Shown: positions 41,356 to 50,400 of the stretch, in pieces
Numbering within the stretch: position 1 is the stretch's first letter
Layout: every line of letters begins with the position of its first letter
Source of the DNA: Litchfieldia alkalitelluris
Lineage (GTDB): Bacteria > Bacillota > Bacilli > Bacillales > Bacillaceae_L
Assembly (NCBI RefSeq): GCF_002019645.1
Contig: NZ_KV917374.1
Coordinates: forward strand, 3,360,696 to 3,424,695
Direction: 5' to 3'
Length of the DNA stretch: 64,000 bases
The notes under the pieces: model-generated
Told to the model about the DNA's origin: nothing
What the model saw: only the letters and a program-made list of their open reading frames with translations
The model's database searches: none
Translations under genes and position numbers: made by a program

Positions 41356-42016
41356 TGTTAATCCCTTTCTTTTCAATCTCACTTATTATCTTTTTTCTCC
41401 CACTAGTTAACTCTGAAAGTTGCTCTCGTAAGAGTGAAGAAAAATCAGTATTATTTCCCTTGTTAGAAGTATCCTTTTGGGTGCTTTGTTTCGTCATTTG
41501 CTTTAATATATTTAACGGTTCTAACATATGATCTTTTTGCTGATTTTGTTCCTCGATAATTCTAGACACTTCTTCATGATCATTAATTTCTTTTAATAAT
41601 GTGATAGAATCACCTACTCCTATCACAAGGATTTGTTTTCCTACTTTTACTAACTGAATCGATCGATTGTTTCCAAGAGAAGTACCACCTATCGTTTCCA
41701 TGTATTTATGTTGGTTTAATAGTTTATTTCTCTTATTTACAAGTTTTAAAATAAAGTACAGTAAAAAAATGACAAAACCAAAGGCTGCAATCATTTTAAA
41801 GAAATCCCATGCAGTTATTTTAGGTGCGTCTGTTTGGGAATCAAGATTTGTTCCATTGTCCGGAGGAATAGGATCACTCGACTGGTTTTGGCTTTTAGGT
41901 TCATTGGATTTTTCATAATATTGATATACATTATTATTTAAATCTTCTGCCTCTACGTTTGTTGTTATAAATAATGCTACCGAAAAAATGAATAAAATCT
42001 TTATAAAAGCATTCAC
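41348..42016 (-). CDS. fliO: Flagellar biosynthesis protein FliO (FliZ)
   Basis: 222-residue FliO/FliZ-type protein that helps FliP assemble. A signal-peptide-like N terminus (about residues 4-23, followed by VEAED) precedes a low-complexity loop. One transmembrane segment (about residues 70-92, FFKMIAAFGFVIFLLYFIL) is followed by a conserved cytosolic domain (HKYMETIGGTSLGNNRSIQLVKVGKQILVIG). It is separated from cheY by 197 bases of unusual sequence. Confidence 0.9.
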   Translation of the reverse strand: MNAFIKILFIFSVALFITTNVEAEDLNNNVYQYYEKSNEPKSQNQSSDPIPPDNGTNLDSQTDAPKITAWDFFKMIAAFGFVIFLLYFILKLVNKRNKLLNQHKYMETIGGTSLGNNRSIQLVKVGKQILVIGVGDSITLLKEINDHEEVSRIIEEQNQQKDHMLEPLNILKQMTKQSTQKDTSNKGNNTDFSSLLREQLSELTSGRKKIISEIEKKGINND

Positions 42017-42213
42017 AAAGAATCCCTCCCTCCGAATATGAAAAGTGCTGCGCGCCTTCTATCTACAACGTGCATTAAAGATGAGCGACTGACTAGGTTT
42101 TTCGCCTTTTAAAAACGGGTTGCTTTAGACCTGAGATCCAATGCTCCTGAAGCTAGGGCGCTAAGCCTACGTTCGAAATTGTATATTTTCTTTAAAATCG
42201 AGCAATCAATTCA
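42017..42213. other. Unusual 197-base spacer between cheY and fliO
   Basis: The flanking genes in B. subtilis lie almost end to end, but here 197 bases separate them. The left end AAAAGTGCTGCGCGCCTTCT and right end CTGAAGCTAGGGCGCTAAG resemble reversed ends of element B type repeats. The centre is not palindromic, apart from a short GTTTTT/AAAAAC pairing. It may be a decayed repeat insertion. No protein is coded. Confidence 0.4.
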
Positions 42214-42576
42214 TTAGCTTAACGTTTTGTTAATAGCTTCTAATACGCGATCTGCTTGAAATGGCTTTACAATAAAGTCTTTTGCTCCAGCTTGAATCGC
42301 ATCAATTACCATTGCTTGTTGACCCATTGCTGAACACATGATAACCTTTGCATTCGGATTAAGTTTTTTTATCTCTTTCAATGCAGTTATCCCATCCATT
42401 TCTGGCATAGTAATGTCCATTGTTACCAGATCAGGTAAATGCTCTTGGTATTTCTCAACTGCTTGCGCTCCATCGGCAGCCTCTGCCACTACATCGAATC
42501 CGTTTTTAGATAAGATATCCTTAATCATCATTCTCATAAAAGCTGCATCGTCAACTACTAAAATTTTATGTGCCAT
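42214..42576 (-). CDS. cheY: Chemotaxis response regulator CheY
   Basis: 120-residue single-domain response regulator. The phosphorylation site Asp54 lies in VTMDITMPEMDG, with D9, D10, Ser82 and Lys104 also present, so it looks fully functional. In Bacillus CheY-P binds FliM and favours counter-clockwise rotation (smooth swimming). ATG follows GGGGGTTATTTC, 15 bases after fliY. Confidence 0.98.
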   Translation of the reverse strand: MAHKILVVDDAAFMRMMIKDILSKNGFDVVAEAADGAQAVEKYQEHLPDLVTMDITMPEMDGITALKEIKKLNPNAKVIMCSAMGQQAMVIDAIQAGAKDFIVKPFQADRVLEAINKTLS

Positions 42577-42591
42577 GAAATAACCCCCATA

Positions 42592-43806
42592 TTAATTTAA
42601 ATTTTTAATTCGTTCTCTTTGGCTAATAATATCTGTAATTCTTACCCCGAAGTTTTCATCTATGACGACTACTTCCCCCTTAGCTACTAACTTACTATTT
42701 ACAAGTACATCTACAGGTTCTCCAGCTAGCTTATCTAATTCTATAATAGAACCTGCTGTCAACTCTAATATCTCCTTAATTGACCTTTTCGTTCGTCCTA
42801 ACTCTACGGTTACTTGTAAGGGAATATCAAGTAACATGTCTAAATTACTAGACTCAGTTTCTTGAAACTTCATAGGTTCAAATGAAGAGAAAGCTGCCGG
42901 TTGAACATTGACTTGTTCTTTATGTCCTCCTATTGTCGAACCCAAATGTTGTGGCGAACTATTATAGGAGCTCTGCTGAGTTGCTACTACTGGTTGAGAA
43001 GCAGAATAATGCTCTTCTTGTATAGCAGGCCTAGAACTATTTGGTACAGCATACTCAATCTCTTGCTTTATTACAGGTTGTTCCTCTTGCACTGGTGAAG
43101 GTTTTGAATTATTTTTAGCACCTGGATTTAGTAATTCATTTACAAGATCCTTGGCAAATTCAATTGGCACTAATTGCATGATATTTGAGTCAACTAAGTC
43201 GCCTATCTTTAATCTAAAGGAAATTTTTGTTAATATTTCTTGTGACGGTAACTGAGTAATTCCTTCTCCTTTTTCAATATCGAATATATCAATACCAGGT
43301 GGGGAAATATCAATCTTTTTACTAAAGATCGTAGACATTGACGTTGCAGCTGAACCCATCATTTGATTCATGGCTTCTTGAACTGCACTGAGTTGAATTT
43401 CACCTAATAAAGCTATTGGATCAATTCCATTACCACCTAACATTAGATCCGCGATGATTGCTGCGTCACTTTGTTTTATGACAAGTATATTTGCCCCCGA
43501 AAACCCTTCTGTATAGCTTACATGTATAGCAACATATGGATGTGGAAATTCATCAGAAAGTTTACTCTTTTCCAAAACACTAACTGTAGGTGTCGTAATT
43601 TCAACCTTTTGATTTAATAAAGTAGAAAGAGCTGTTGCAGAACTTCCAAAAGATATATTGCCAATTTCCCCTAATGCATCTTGTTCCATTGGAGATAAGT
43701 AGTCATCGACAGGGGGGGCAAAACCTTTATTATTGTCAATGGGATCTTCAATATTTGTACCATTTAATAGTGCATCAATCTCATCTTGCGATAGCATTTC
43801 AGTCAT
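42592..43806 (-). CDS. fliY: Flagellar switch protein / CheY-P phosphatase FliY
   Basis: 404-residue C-ring protein combining a CheC-like phosphatase with a FliN C-terminal domain. Residues 5-12 hold the CheY-binding motif QDEIDALL. Two phosphatase signatures follow: DALGEIGNISFGSSATALS and LSAVQEAMNQMMGSAATSMS. A Gln-, Ser- and Glu-rich linker (about 225-305) precedes the FliN domain (PLQVTVELGRTKRSIKEIL). It overlaps fliM by eight bases. Confidence 0.97.
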   Translation of the reverse strand: MTEMLSQDEIDALLNGTNIEDPIDNNKGFAPPVDDYLSPMEQDALGEIGNISFGSSATALSTLLNQKVEITTPTVSVLEKSKLSDEFPHPYVAIHVSYTEGFSGANILVIKQSDAAIIADLMLGGNGIDPIALLGEIQLSAVQEAMNQMMGSAATSMSTIFSKKIDISPPGIDIFDIEKGEGITQLPSQEILTKISFRLKIGDLVDSNIMQLVPIEFAKDLVNELLNPGAKNNSKPSPVQEEQPVIKQEIEYAVPNSSRPAIQEEHYSASQPVVATQQSSYNSSPQHLGSTIGGHKEQVNVQPAAFSSFEPMKFQETESSNLDMLLDIPLQVTVELGRTKRSIKEILELTAGSIIELDKLAGEPVDVLVNSKLVAKGEVVVIDENFGVRITDIISQRERIKNLN

Positions 43807-44797
43807 AAAACTCTTCCCCCCTTTTATATTTATCTAATATTTGAATAGCTAGTTTTCGATTCATTTTTCCAGCCTGTCCATAGAATTTAGGTTCCTGTTC
43901 AACTTTTATAAGCAATGGCTCCTGAATTAATTGCTCTAACTGAATCACATCTCCAACCGCCAAATGCAAAAACTCTTCGATCGTTATATTTGATGTGCCC
44001 AGCTCTGCTGCTAAAGTTATATTTGCATGCTTAATTTTCTGCTCAATTTTCCCTACATCTTCAATATTCTTTTCCTTCGTACTTACTTGCATCCAGTGAT
44101 GGGCAGATAGCTTATGGAGAATAGGCTCTAACACAAGATGAGGGATACAGATATTGATCATTCCACTAATCTCACCAATTTGTGTATTGAGAGATATCAC
44201 GACCACTGTTTCATTCGGTGATACCATTTGCAAGAACTGAGGATTCACTTCAAAATCAGATAGAACTGGGTCAATATCTACTACAGAGCTCCAAGCATCT
44301 CTTAAACTTTCAAATGCTTTTTCAAACATATTAGACATGATCTTAGTTTCAATTTCAGTTAAGCTTTCCGCCTTATTACTACTAACTCCTCTACCACCAA
44401 GCATCCTATCCATCATTGAGTAAGCGATGTTAGGATTTACTTCAAGAAGTATTCTTCCTTCTAACGGATAGACCTCAAAGACATTTAAGATAGTCATCTT
44501 AGGAATTGAGCGAATGAATTCTTCATATGGAATTTGATCAGCCGAAGCGACAGTAATTTGAGTATATGTTCTTAATTGTGCTGAGAAATAGGAAGTTAAC
44601 AATCTAGCAAAGTTTTCATGGATTCTTGTTAAACTCCTTATTTGATCTTTGGAGAACCTTAACGCACGCTTAAAGTCATAAACTCTTACTTTTCTCTCTG
44701 ATTCCTCTTTTCTTAATTCATCAGCATCCATTTCCCCAGTAGATAATGCTGACAAAAGCGCATCTATTTCATTTTGCGATAATACCTCTCCTGCCAA
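43799..44797 (-). CDS. fliM: Flagellar switch protein FliM
   Basis: 332-residue C-ring protein with an N-terminal CheY-P binding segment (LSQNEIDALLSAL), a middle domain including the GGRGVSSNK loop of the GGXG family and a C-terminal FliN-like domain. TTG at 44797 is the start, with GGGGGGAACA upstream. It lies between fliL and fliY, as in B. subtilis. Confidence 0.97.
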   Translation of the reverse strand: MAGEVLSQNEIDALLSALSTGEMDADELRKEESERKVRVYDFKRALRFSKDQIRSLTRIHENFARLLTSYFSAQLRTYTQITVASADQIPYEEFIRSIPKMTILNVFEVYPLEGRILLEVNPNIAYSMMDRMLGGRGVSSNKAESLTEIETKIMSNMFEKAFESLRDAWSSVVDIDPVLSDFEVNPQFLQMVSPNETVVVISLNTQIGEISGMINICIPHLVLEPILHKLSAHHWMQVSTKEKNIEDVGKIEQKIKHANITLAAELGTSNITIEEFLHLAVGDVIQLEQLIQEPLLIKVEQEPKFYGQAGKMNRKLAIQILDKYKRGEEFYD

Positions 44798-44837
44798 ATT
44801 GTTCCCCCCTGTTCAACTAATGATGCAATGACAAATA

Positions 44838-45263
44838 TTATTGAGGAAGAAAGGAGGTTGCATAGACATTAACAACTTTACCTTCTTGCATAAGCTCATT
44901 AATTCGATCCTTAAGTCTATGTTCTAATTGACTAATTCCATCTTCACCTTTAAATTCTTCTGAGTTCATATCAGATAATTCCTTAATGATGAGGTTTTTC
45001 ACTTGAAACTGCCTTTTATCCAACTCTTCTTTTGCTTTTTCACTATTTGTTTCTATATTAAAAGAAATCCTTAGATAATCATTGCTTAATAACCTAGTTG
45101 TGATTTCAGGTACCTCTACTGTGGAAGCTATAATTTCATCTATTGTTGGTTCTTTCTCCACTTGTTCTCCTGCGAATTTTGTTAAAACAACAAATGCTGT
45201 CCCAGCTACCAATGTAATGGCTCCAATTATGATGAACATGATTGTAATTAGCTTACTGTTCAC
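44838..45263 (-). CDS. fliL: Flagellar stator-associated protein FliL
   Basis: 141-residue single-pass membrane protein with an N-terminal transmembrane segment (about residues 8-29) and a periplasmic-facing SPFH/stomatin-like domain, near motor stators. I choose GTG at 45263 because GGAGGAAG lies eight bases upstream, giving [10 protein letters not shown] and the family's usual length; the frame extends to 45296 without SD support. It overlaps the swrD stop by 11 bases. Confidence 0.9.
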   Translation of the reverse strand: MNSKLITIMFIIIGAITLVAGTAFVVLTKFAGEQVEKEPTIDEIIASTVEVPEITTRLLSNDYLRISFNIETNSEKAKEELDKRQFQVKNLIIKELSDMNSEEFKGEDGISQLEHRLKDRINELMQEGKVVNVYATSFLPQ

Positions 45264-45477
45264 TATTGTCTTCCTCCATGTGTTTATGAAGTCCAAGTAT
45301 TTGTATACTTTGATAAAACGTCGAGACTTTACTCACAACGTCTGATTCCGCTTCCTTAACCACGAACTTCTTACCGTTTGTTAGTGTAATAGTGGTATCA
45401 GGAAAGGATTCTATTTGTTCAATATATAAAGCATTTAATGTGAAGTTTTTACCATTTAAACGAGTTAAAGTGACCAA
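45253..45477 (-). CDS. swrD: SwrD/FlbD-family motility protein
   Basis: 74-residue SwrD (YlzI), which in B. subtilis raises flagellar power, probably via stator function. The FlbD-type core [20 protein letters not shown] and [14 protein letters not shown] are conserved. The start is doubtful. TTG at 45477 gives the family N terminus (MVTLTRLNG), but the strong SD AAGGAGG at 45529-45535 is 51 bases upstream, with a hairpin between. An alternative TTG at 45513 gives 86 residues. Confidence 0.85.
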   Translation of the reverse strand: MVTLTRLNGKNFTLNALYIEQIESFPDTTITLTNGKKFVVKEAESDVVSKVSTFYQSIQILGLHKHMEEDNSEQ

Positions 45478-45486
45478 TTTTATTAC

Positions 45487-45535
45487 AGGAGATGTTCCAA
45501 AGAAGAAATACAAGGAACATCATCCCTACCTCCTT
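45487..45535 (-). promoter_or_regulatory. Structured ribosome binding site of swrD (candidate)
   Basis: SD AAGGAGG (45529-45535) is followed by a perfect 8-bp stem, GATGTTCC with GGAACATC (45514-45521 and 45491-45498), loop 15 bases. AGGG and TCCT can extend it with a two-base bulge. If folded, the SD is about 10 bases from TTG at 45477, an effective spacing typical for initiation. Confidence 0.45.
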
Positions 45536-45537
45536 AA

Positions 45538-46494
45538 TTATCTTTTCAGATTAACTAATTCTTGTAATATCTCATCAGATGTAGTAATGATCTTAGTATT
45601 TGATTGGAATCCACGTTGTGCCACAATCATTTCTGTGAATTCTTCAGATAAATCAACATTTGACATTTCTAGTGCACCTGAAAGTAAAGAACCTGTTCCT
45701 TCTGTACCAGGTGTTACTAAATCAGCTATATCAATGATTCCATCGACATTTTTATCAAGAGCACCCGAGTTGGCAGTTAATCGATATAAGTTTCCACCAG
45801 ACTTCTCTAAACCACCAGGGTTTGAAAAACTAGCAACCTGTAACTGACCGGCTGTATTTAAGATACCATTCTCATTAATAAATGTTACCATACCATCTTG
45901 AGCGATACTAAAACTCTTAGCAGTTTTTGGAATCTGGATTAGACCAGTTTGTCCACTTGTAGCATCTCCCCATGTTGGTGGAGTTGTTGTCGCTTTCGCA
46001 CCGGTATCACCAAGAACATAAAATCCTTCTGCTGTTACAAGATAACCATCTTGATCCATGTAAAAGTTACCTGCACGAGTGAAGTTCAAGTCCATTGCTT
46101 CATTTAATGGACCTGTAATTTGATTATCTTCACTTACACCATTAGCGTCGATATTAACCTGTGCAGGATCTTTAATTGCCGCTACAATGAAAAATCCTTC
46201 ACCTGTTAAAGCAAGATCTAATGAACGTGATGTTATTTGTAGTGAACCTGCAGTATGAAGAGTATCAATTGTTGAAATTGTTGAACCAAGCCCAACTTGT
46301 TTTGCATTTACTCCACCTTTTGTTTCTGTTGGAGCTTGCGAACCTGCAATTTGTTGAGTAATTAGATCTTGAAATGTAATTCTACCTTTCTTATATCCGT
46401 AAGTATTAACATTCGCAATATTGTTACCAATTACATCTAACTTCGTCTGAAAGTTTTTCATTCCACTTACACCTGAATACATTGAACGTAACAT
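45538..46494 (-). CDS. flgE: Flagellar hook protein FlgE
   Basis: 318-residue hook protein, longer than the roughly 264 residues of B. subtilis FlgE. The N-terminal rod-like signature MYSGVSGMKNFQTKLDVIGN and NNIANVNTYGYKKG, plus the C-terminal VDLSEEFTEMIVAQRGFQSNTKII, are typical of axial proteins. Residues 247-258 (DKNVDGIIDIAD) match a dockerin/EF-hand calcium loop and contribute to the additional length. GGAGAAATTAAA precedes ATG. It lies between a TIGR02530-type gene and swrD. Older annotations name it flgG. Confidence 0.93.
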   Translation of the reverse strand: MLRSMYSGVSGMKNFQTKLDVIGNNIANVNTYGYKKGRITFQDLITQQIAGSQAPTETKGGVNAKQVGLGSTISTIDTLHTAGSLQITSRSLDLALTGEGFFIVAAIKDPAQVNIDANGVSEDNQITGPLNEAMDLNFTRAGNFYMDQDGYLVTAEGFYVLGDTGAKATTTPPTWGDATSGQTGLIQIPKTAKSFSIAQDGMVTFINENGILNTAGQLQVASFSNPGGLEKSGGNLYRLTANSGALDKNVDGIIDIADLVTPGTEGTGSLLSGALEMSNVDLSEEFTEMIVAQRGFQSNTKIITTSDEILQELVNLKR

Positions 46495-46598
46495 TTTAAT
46501 TTCTCCTTTTATATGTAGTTATTTTAGTAGGAATTGAATTGCATCTGTCAATCAGCAATCCTTGAGAAGCCTCCATATGGTCCGGCTTCGATAAACCA

Positions 46599-46982
46599 TC
46601 AATCTATAACAATAGTTCCATTAATATTCGTGAAGATTTGTGATTTTGCCTCATTACGCCCCATGGCAGTGATCACCGTACTATTTTTAGCATTTACAAT
46701 AAGTGCAGCGTTGGTTGTTAATACAAGAGACTCATTTATACCTTTATCTTTAGCCACTTGTACTAATTCATTTATCTTGTTCCACTCACTTTGATTAAGT
46801 GATATTTTCCTTTCATCAAGTCGTTGTTGTGCGTGTTTACTTATTTTTAAGGACGAGTTAACGGCGTCATTTAGAATCCCTTGAAAAGACTCAGTATTGG
46901 CCTGTTTCACTTGATTCCGTTGTTTATGTTGTGCGAGTTGTGCAAGCTGATGTGCCTGATATGTTGATATTCGATTATTCAT
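46599..46982 (-). CDS. TIGR02530-type flagellar operon protein
   Basis: 127-residue conserved protein commonly found between flgD and flgE in Firmicutes; function not established to my knowledge. The central and C-terminal region contains ISKHAQQRLDERKISLNQSEW and the segment NAALIVNAKNSTVITAMGR, which are characteristic. The N-terminal 35 residues are Q- and H-rich. It starts three bases after the flgD stop codon, so it is co-translated, and is followed by a 104-base gap before flgE. Confidence 0.87.
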   Translation of the reverse strand: MNNRISTYQAHQLAQLAQHKQRNQVKQANTESFQGILNDAVNSSLKISKHAQQRLDERKISLNQSEWNKINELVQVAKDKGINESLVLTTNAALIVNAKNSTVITAMGRNEAKSQIFTNINGTIVID

Positions 46983-46985
46983 ATC

Positions 46986-47465
46986 TTATACCTGACTTGC
47001 TTGATCCTGGACTTGACTAACTTTTGTAATAAGCTTAGATGAAAAAATGGTTCCATCTTGAAGTTCTATTGAGTAATCTTGACCATTCTGAGAAACTGAT
47101 TTTACAATACCCTGACTTGTTTTTTCAAAGGGTTGTTCATTTCCGTTTTCATCCAAAACTGACGTTGTTTCTTTCCACTCCACCTGTTTACCAATGAGCT
47201 CACTATACTTAATTAAAGAATCATAAGATGAGCTTGTAACGAACTTTTCCAGTAATGACGTCATATTTGTCATTTGCTCTAACGATGAAAAAGTGGCCAT
47301 CTGTGAAATAAACTCTTTATCTTCCATTGGTTTAGAAGGGTCTTGATTTTGCAATTGCACCATAAGAATTTTCAAGAAATCATCTTTCCCTAACACATTA
47401 GAGTTCGTTTTTAGTTTTGTTGTATTATTGGATAAATATAGAGATGAATCTATAGCATTTGTCAT
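46986..47465 (-). CDS. flgD: Flagellar hook cap protein FlgD
   Basis: 159-residue hook scaffolding protein. The N-terminal signature NVLGKDDFLKILMVQLQNQDP and MEDKEFISQMATFSSLEQM are diagnostic for the export-targeting and cap-forming region. The C-terminal half is short, as in Bacilli, without the extended Fn3/tudor domains of enteric FlgD. ATG follows GGAGAATTT, 18 bases after fliK. Confidence 0.95.
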   Translation of the reverse strand: MTNAIDSSLYLSNNTTKLKTNSNVLGKDDFLKILMVQLQNQDPSKPMEDKEFISQMATFSSLEQMTNMTSLLEKFVTSSSYDSLIKYSELIGKQVEWKETTSVLDENGNEQPFEKTSQGIVKSVSQNGQDYSIELQDGTIFSSKLITKVSQVQDQASQV

Positions 47466-47483
47466 ATAAATTCTCCTATTCTT

Positions 47484-50400
47484 CTAAACACTTATATTTA
47501 AGATTTCATCTTGCAAACTATCTTTAAACGATTCTTCAGGAGTTAAATGGTCCTTCTCATTCTTTCTACGTTGTTGTTGCTGTTGATTTTCTTTCTCTGA
47601 ATCGGGTGGATCTCTTAATAAGTCGCTATATTGCTGCTGTGAATATGTTTCTAATTTATCGAAAGTTAAACCTTGTATTTGAAATAGCGCTCTTAATTGG
47701 TGGATATTGGATTCAACTAATTCTTTAGCACCATTTGATGCAGTAATAATCTTGACCGAAAATTCACCATCAACTTGAGTCAACTTTACAATCAACGAGC
47801 CTAAATGTTCAGGTTTAAATTTTATGACCATTTGTGAATGACCATTAGCTATGGTTTTAAATTTACTATTACTTAAAACCTCATAGAATTGACTAATAAA
47901 CTCATTTTTCGTCTGCGATCCACCTGTCGGCTGGCCAATATGAATCACATATTGTTGTAACCTAGTCACAGTTGGATTTTCCAGACTAAAAGGTTTTACC
48001 TGATCAGTTACATCAATATTAAAAAGTGAATTCGCAACCGATTCTCTAGGTGACGATTTTATTGGTTCTTGTACACTAGAATCCTGTATCTGTAAAGAAC
48101 TCTCTTCTACTAATGAAGAAACTTTAACAGTGTTCCCTATTCCGAAATCGAATCCATTTTGTTGTTTATTTGTTTTTAATTGTCCTTTAAAAGTATCACC
48201 AAGTTGTTGATTCAATGTTTCGAAAAAGCGCCCAGAATTATTGCTAGTAACTTTTTCAGAGTTCAACACGGGAGCTTGAACAGTATTTCCTAAGCTATTA
48301 CTTTTAATCTCCTCAAAAGGTTTTAGAAGTTGTTTTTCATTTGTGAAAATTTTGTTTTGAACCATTTGTTCTGTCGTAGATTCTGATTCACTAACAAGAC
48401 TATCTTGCATTAAAGTCTGTTTAACAGGGGTATTTTCAAAAAATAAGTTCTTACGATTTAATAAATCACCTATTCTTTCGACCAGTACATCTACTTCCTG
48501 CTCAATTTCAGTGTGGTTAAACTCTTTAAAAATCTCTACGATATTTTGTTTGATTAAATTTTTAGATTCTTTCAATGTACTTTCTTCTAAGATCATGTTA
48601 TTAACTAGATTTAGTAATGATAGTTTTTGCTCCTCAGAGTACTCTCCAACAGAATCAATCATAGATAGTACTTCAAGCTCAATCTGATTGTATTCTAATA
48701 GTTGATTAATTACCTGGTTCACATTTTGAACTACTGTTTTTGCTGGAACTTTTTGATCACCTAGACCTAGTAGATCTTTTTGACTATTATACTCTCTAGG
48801 TACAGTTAATTGATTTATATTAGGTTTTAAAAACAATTTACTGTTAGGTTGTAGCAATGGTTTTGCGACATACCCATCTTGAGTTTGGTTATTCTTAGGT
48901 TGGTTAGTTCTCTCTGAATGCAATAAACTATTTTGCTCGTTTACCTGATTGTTAAGCCTTATATTTCTATCAAAGGAACTTACTTGAATATGTTCGTTAA
49001 TTTGTCTATGAAGTGGTGATTGTAAGTTATTTCTTCTAAATCCATCTACTGATGGGATTTGTTGTTGTGTGTTTGTTTTTTCAATTAAGCTATTATTATT
49101 AAGACCAAGTGTTTTATCATCAACTATTCTTGAATTTTCTTGCGGTGAAGCAGGTTCAAGCGAGCGAATTTCTTTTATGAATTCACCTAACTTTAATTTA
49201 AGAAATTCCACTTGTTTATCCGTGAATACAACCATAGATTGTTGCTCAACGTCACTAATTATCCCCTGGACTAATGATTTTAAATTTAATTCTTGATTAT
49301 CAGGTGAGTTAGTTTTCTGCAAGAAAAGTTTCATTACCTCCATTAGTAATGATTTTTGATTGTCGGAAAAACTTTTTTGTATTTCTATATTTATTAATAG
49401 CTCTGACAGCTCTATATCTAATAAGCTACTATGAGCAGATTCAAGACCTGTTAGACCATTTCTGGTCTCAATATTTATTTCACCCATCTGTTTGCTGCTA
49501 GAAGTGAGAACTTCTATTTGATTTTCACCTTGTGGTATTTGAAATACAGGCTCTTGAGCAACAACAAGATTAAATCCATGCTTTGATAATCCAAGTTGTT
49601 TTTGATCATCATTACTTTCGTCACTTAATTCTACTTCAGCTTTCGAGAAATCTTGAATAAATATGTTTTTTGGAGCAGTCATGTTAGTATTTTCACTTAT
49701 AAACTGCTTTAATTTGATTTCTAAATCAACTACTTCATTTTCCGAAAAGTTAATCTGAATTAGATTTCTTATTTCCTCTCTTACACTAGAAGTAGATTCT
49801 TCAAGCCCCAGACTATCACTTAGGTCGATCGTAGCTGTTATTAAAGAAACAAGTTCTGACTTTTCCGGGATTTGCAACTCATTTAATGTCATTGCTAAAG
49901 TTTGTTCTATAGAAGAATTAACTCTTTGTTGTTGTTGCTGTCTCAATTGATTTTCTGAAGATATATTAAAAGTTCCTATAGTTTGTTTAACTTCAGTATC
50001 ATCATTTATACCAGTTTTTTCTCCAACTAAGTAATGACTAAGGTTTAAAATAATAGAAGTTAGTGTTTCTAGACTATGCTCATGAATTGTAAATACTGGG
50101 TTCTTCCTGTCAATAGTTCCTTCGTTATCTTCAACTTCTCTTTTGGCACCTTCATTTCTAACACCGCGCGGATGTGTACTAGAAAAGGTGATTAAAGCAG
50201 GTCTGTTATCTTCAACTTCTCTTTTGGTACCTTCATTTCTATCACCACGCGGATGTGTACTAGAAAAAATAATTGAAGCAGGTCTGTTTTCAACATTCGT
50301 GTCTGCGGAATGATGAATAAGTGAAGACGTTTCAACAATGTTGTCCATTAAGACCACCATTGCGTCAGAAACAGGTGTATTTGGCCCGCTAGTGTCTTGA

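Noticed and set aside
45444-45521. 24-codon frame starting at the ATG after the swrD SD
   Set aside because: Hydrophobic, overlaps swrD out of frame and resembles no known peptide; better explained as a by-product of the SD, though a coupling role is noted.
50125-50288. CRISPR-like repeat
   Set aside because: Only two contiguous units, in frame within fliK, with no spacers.
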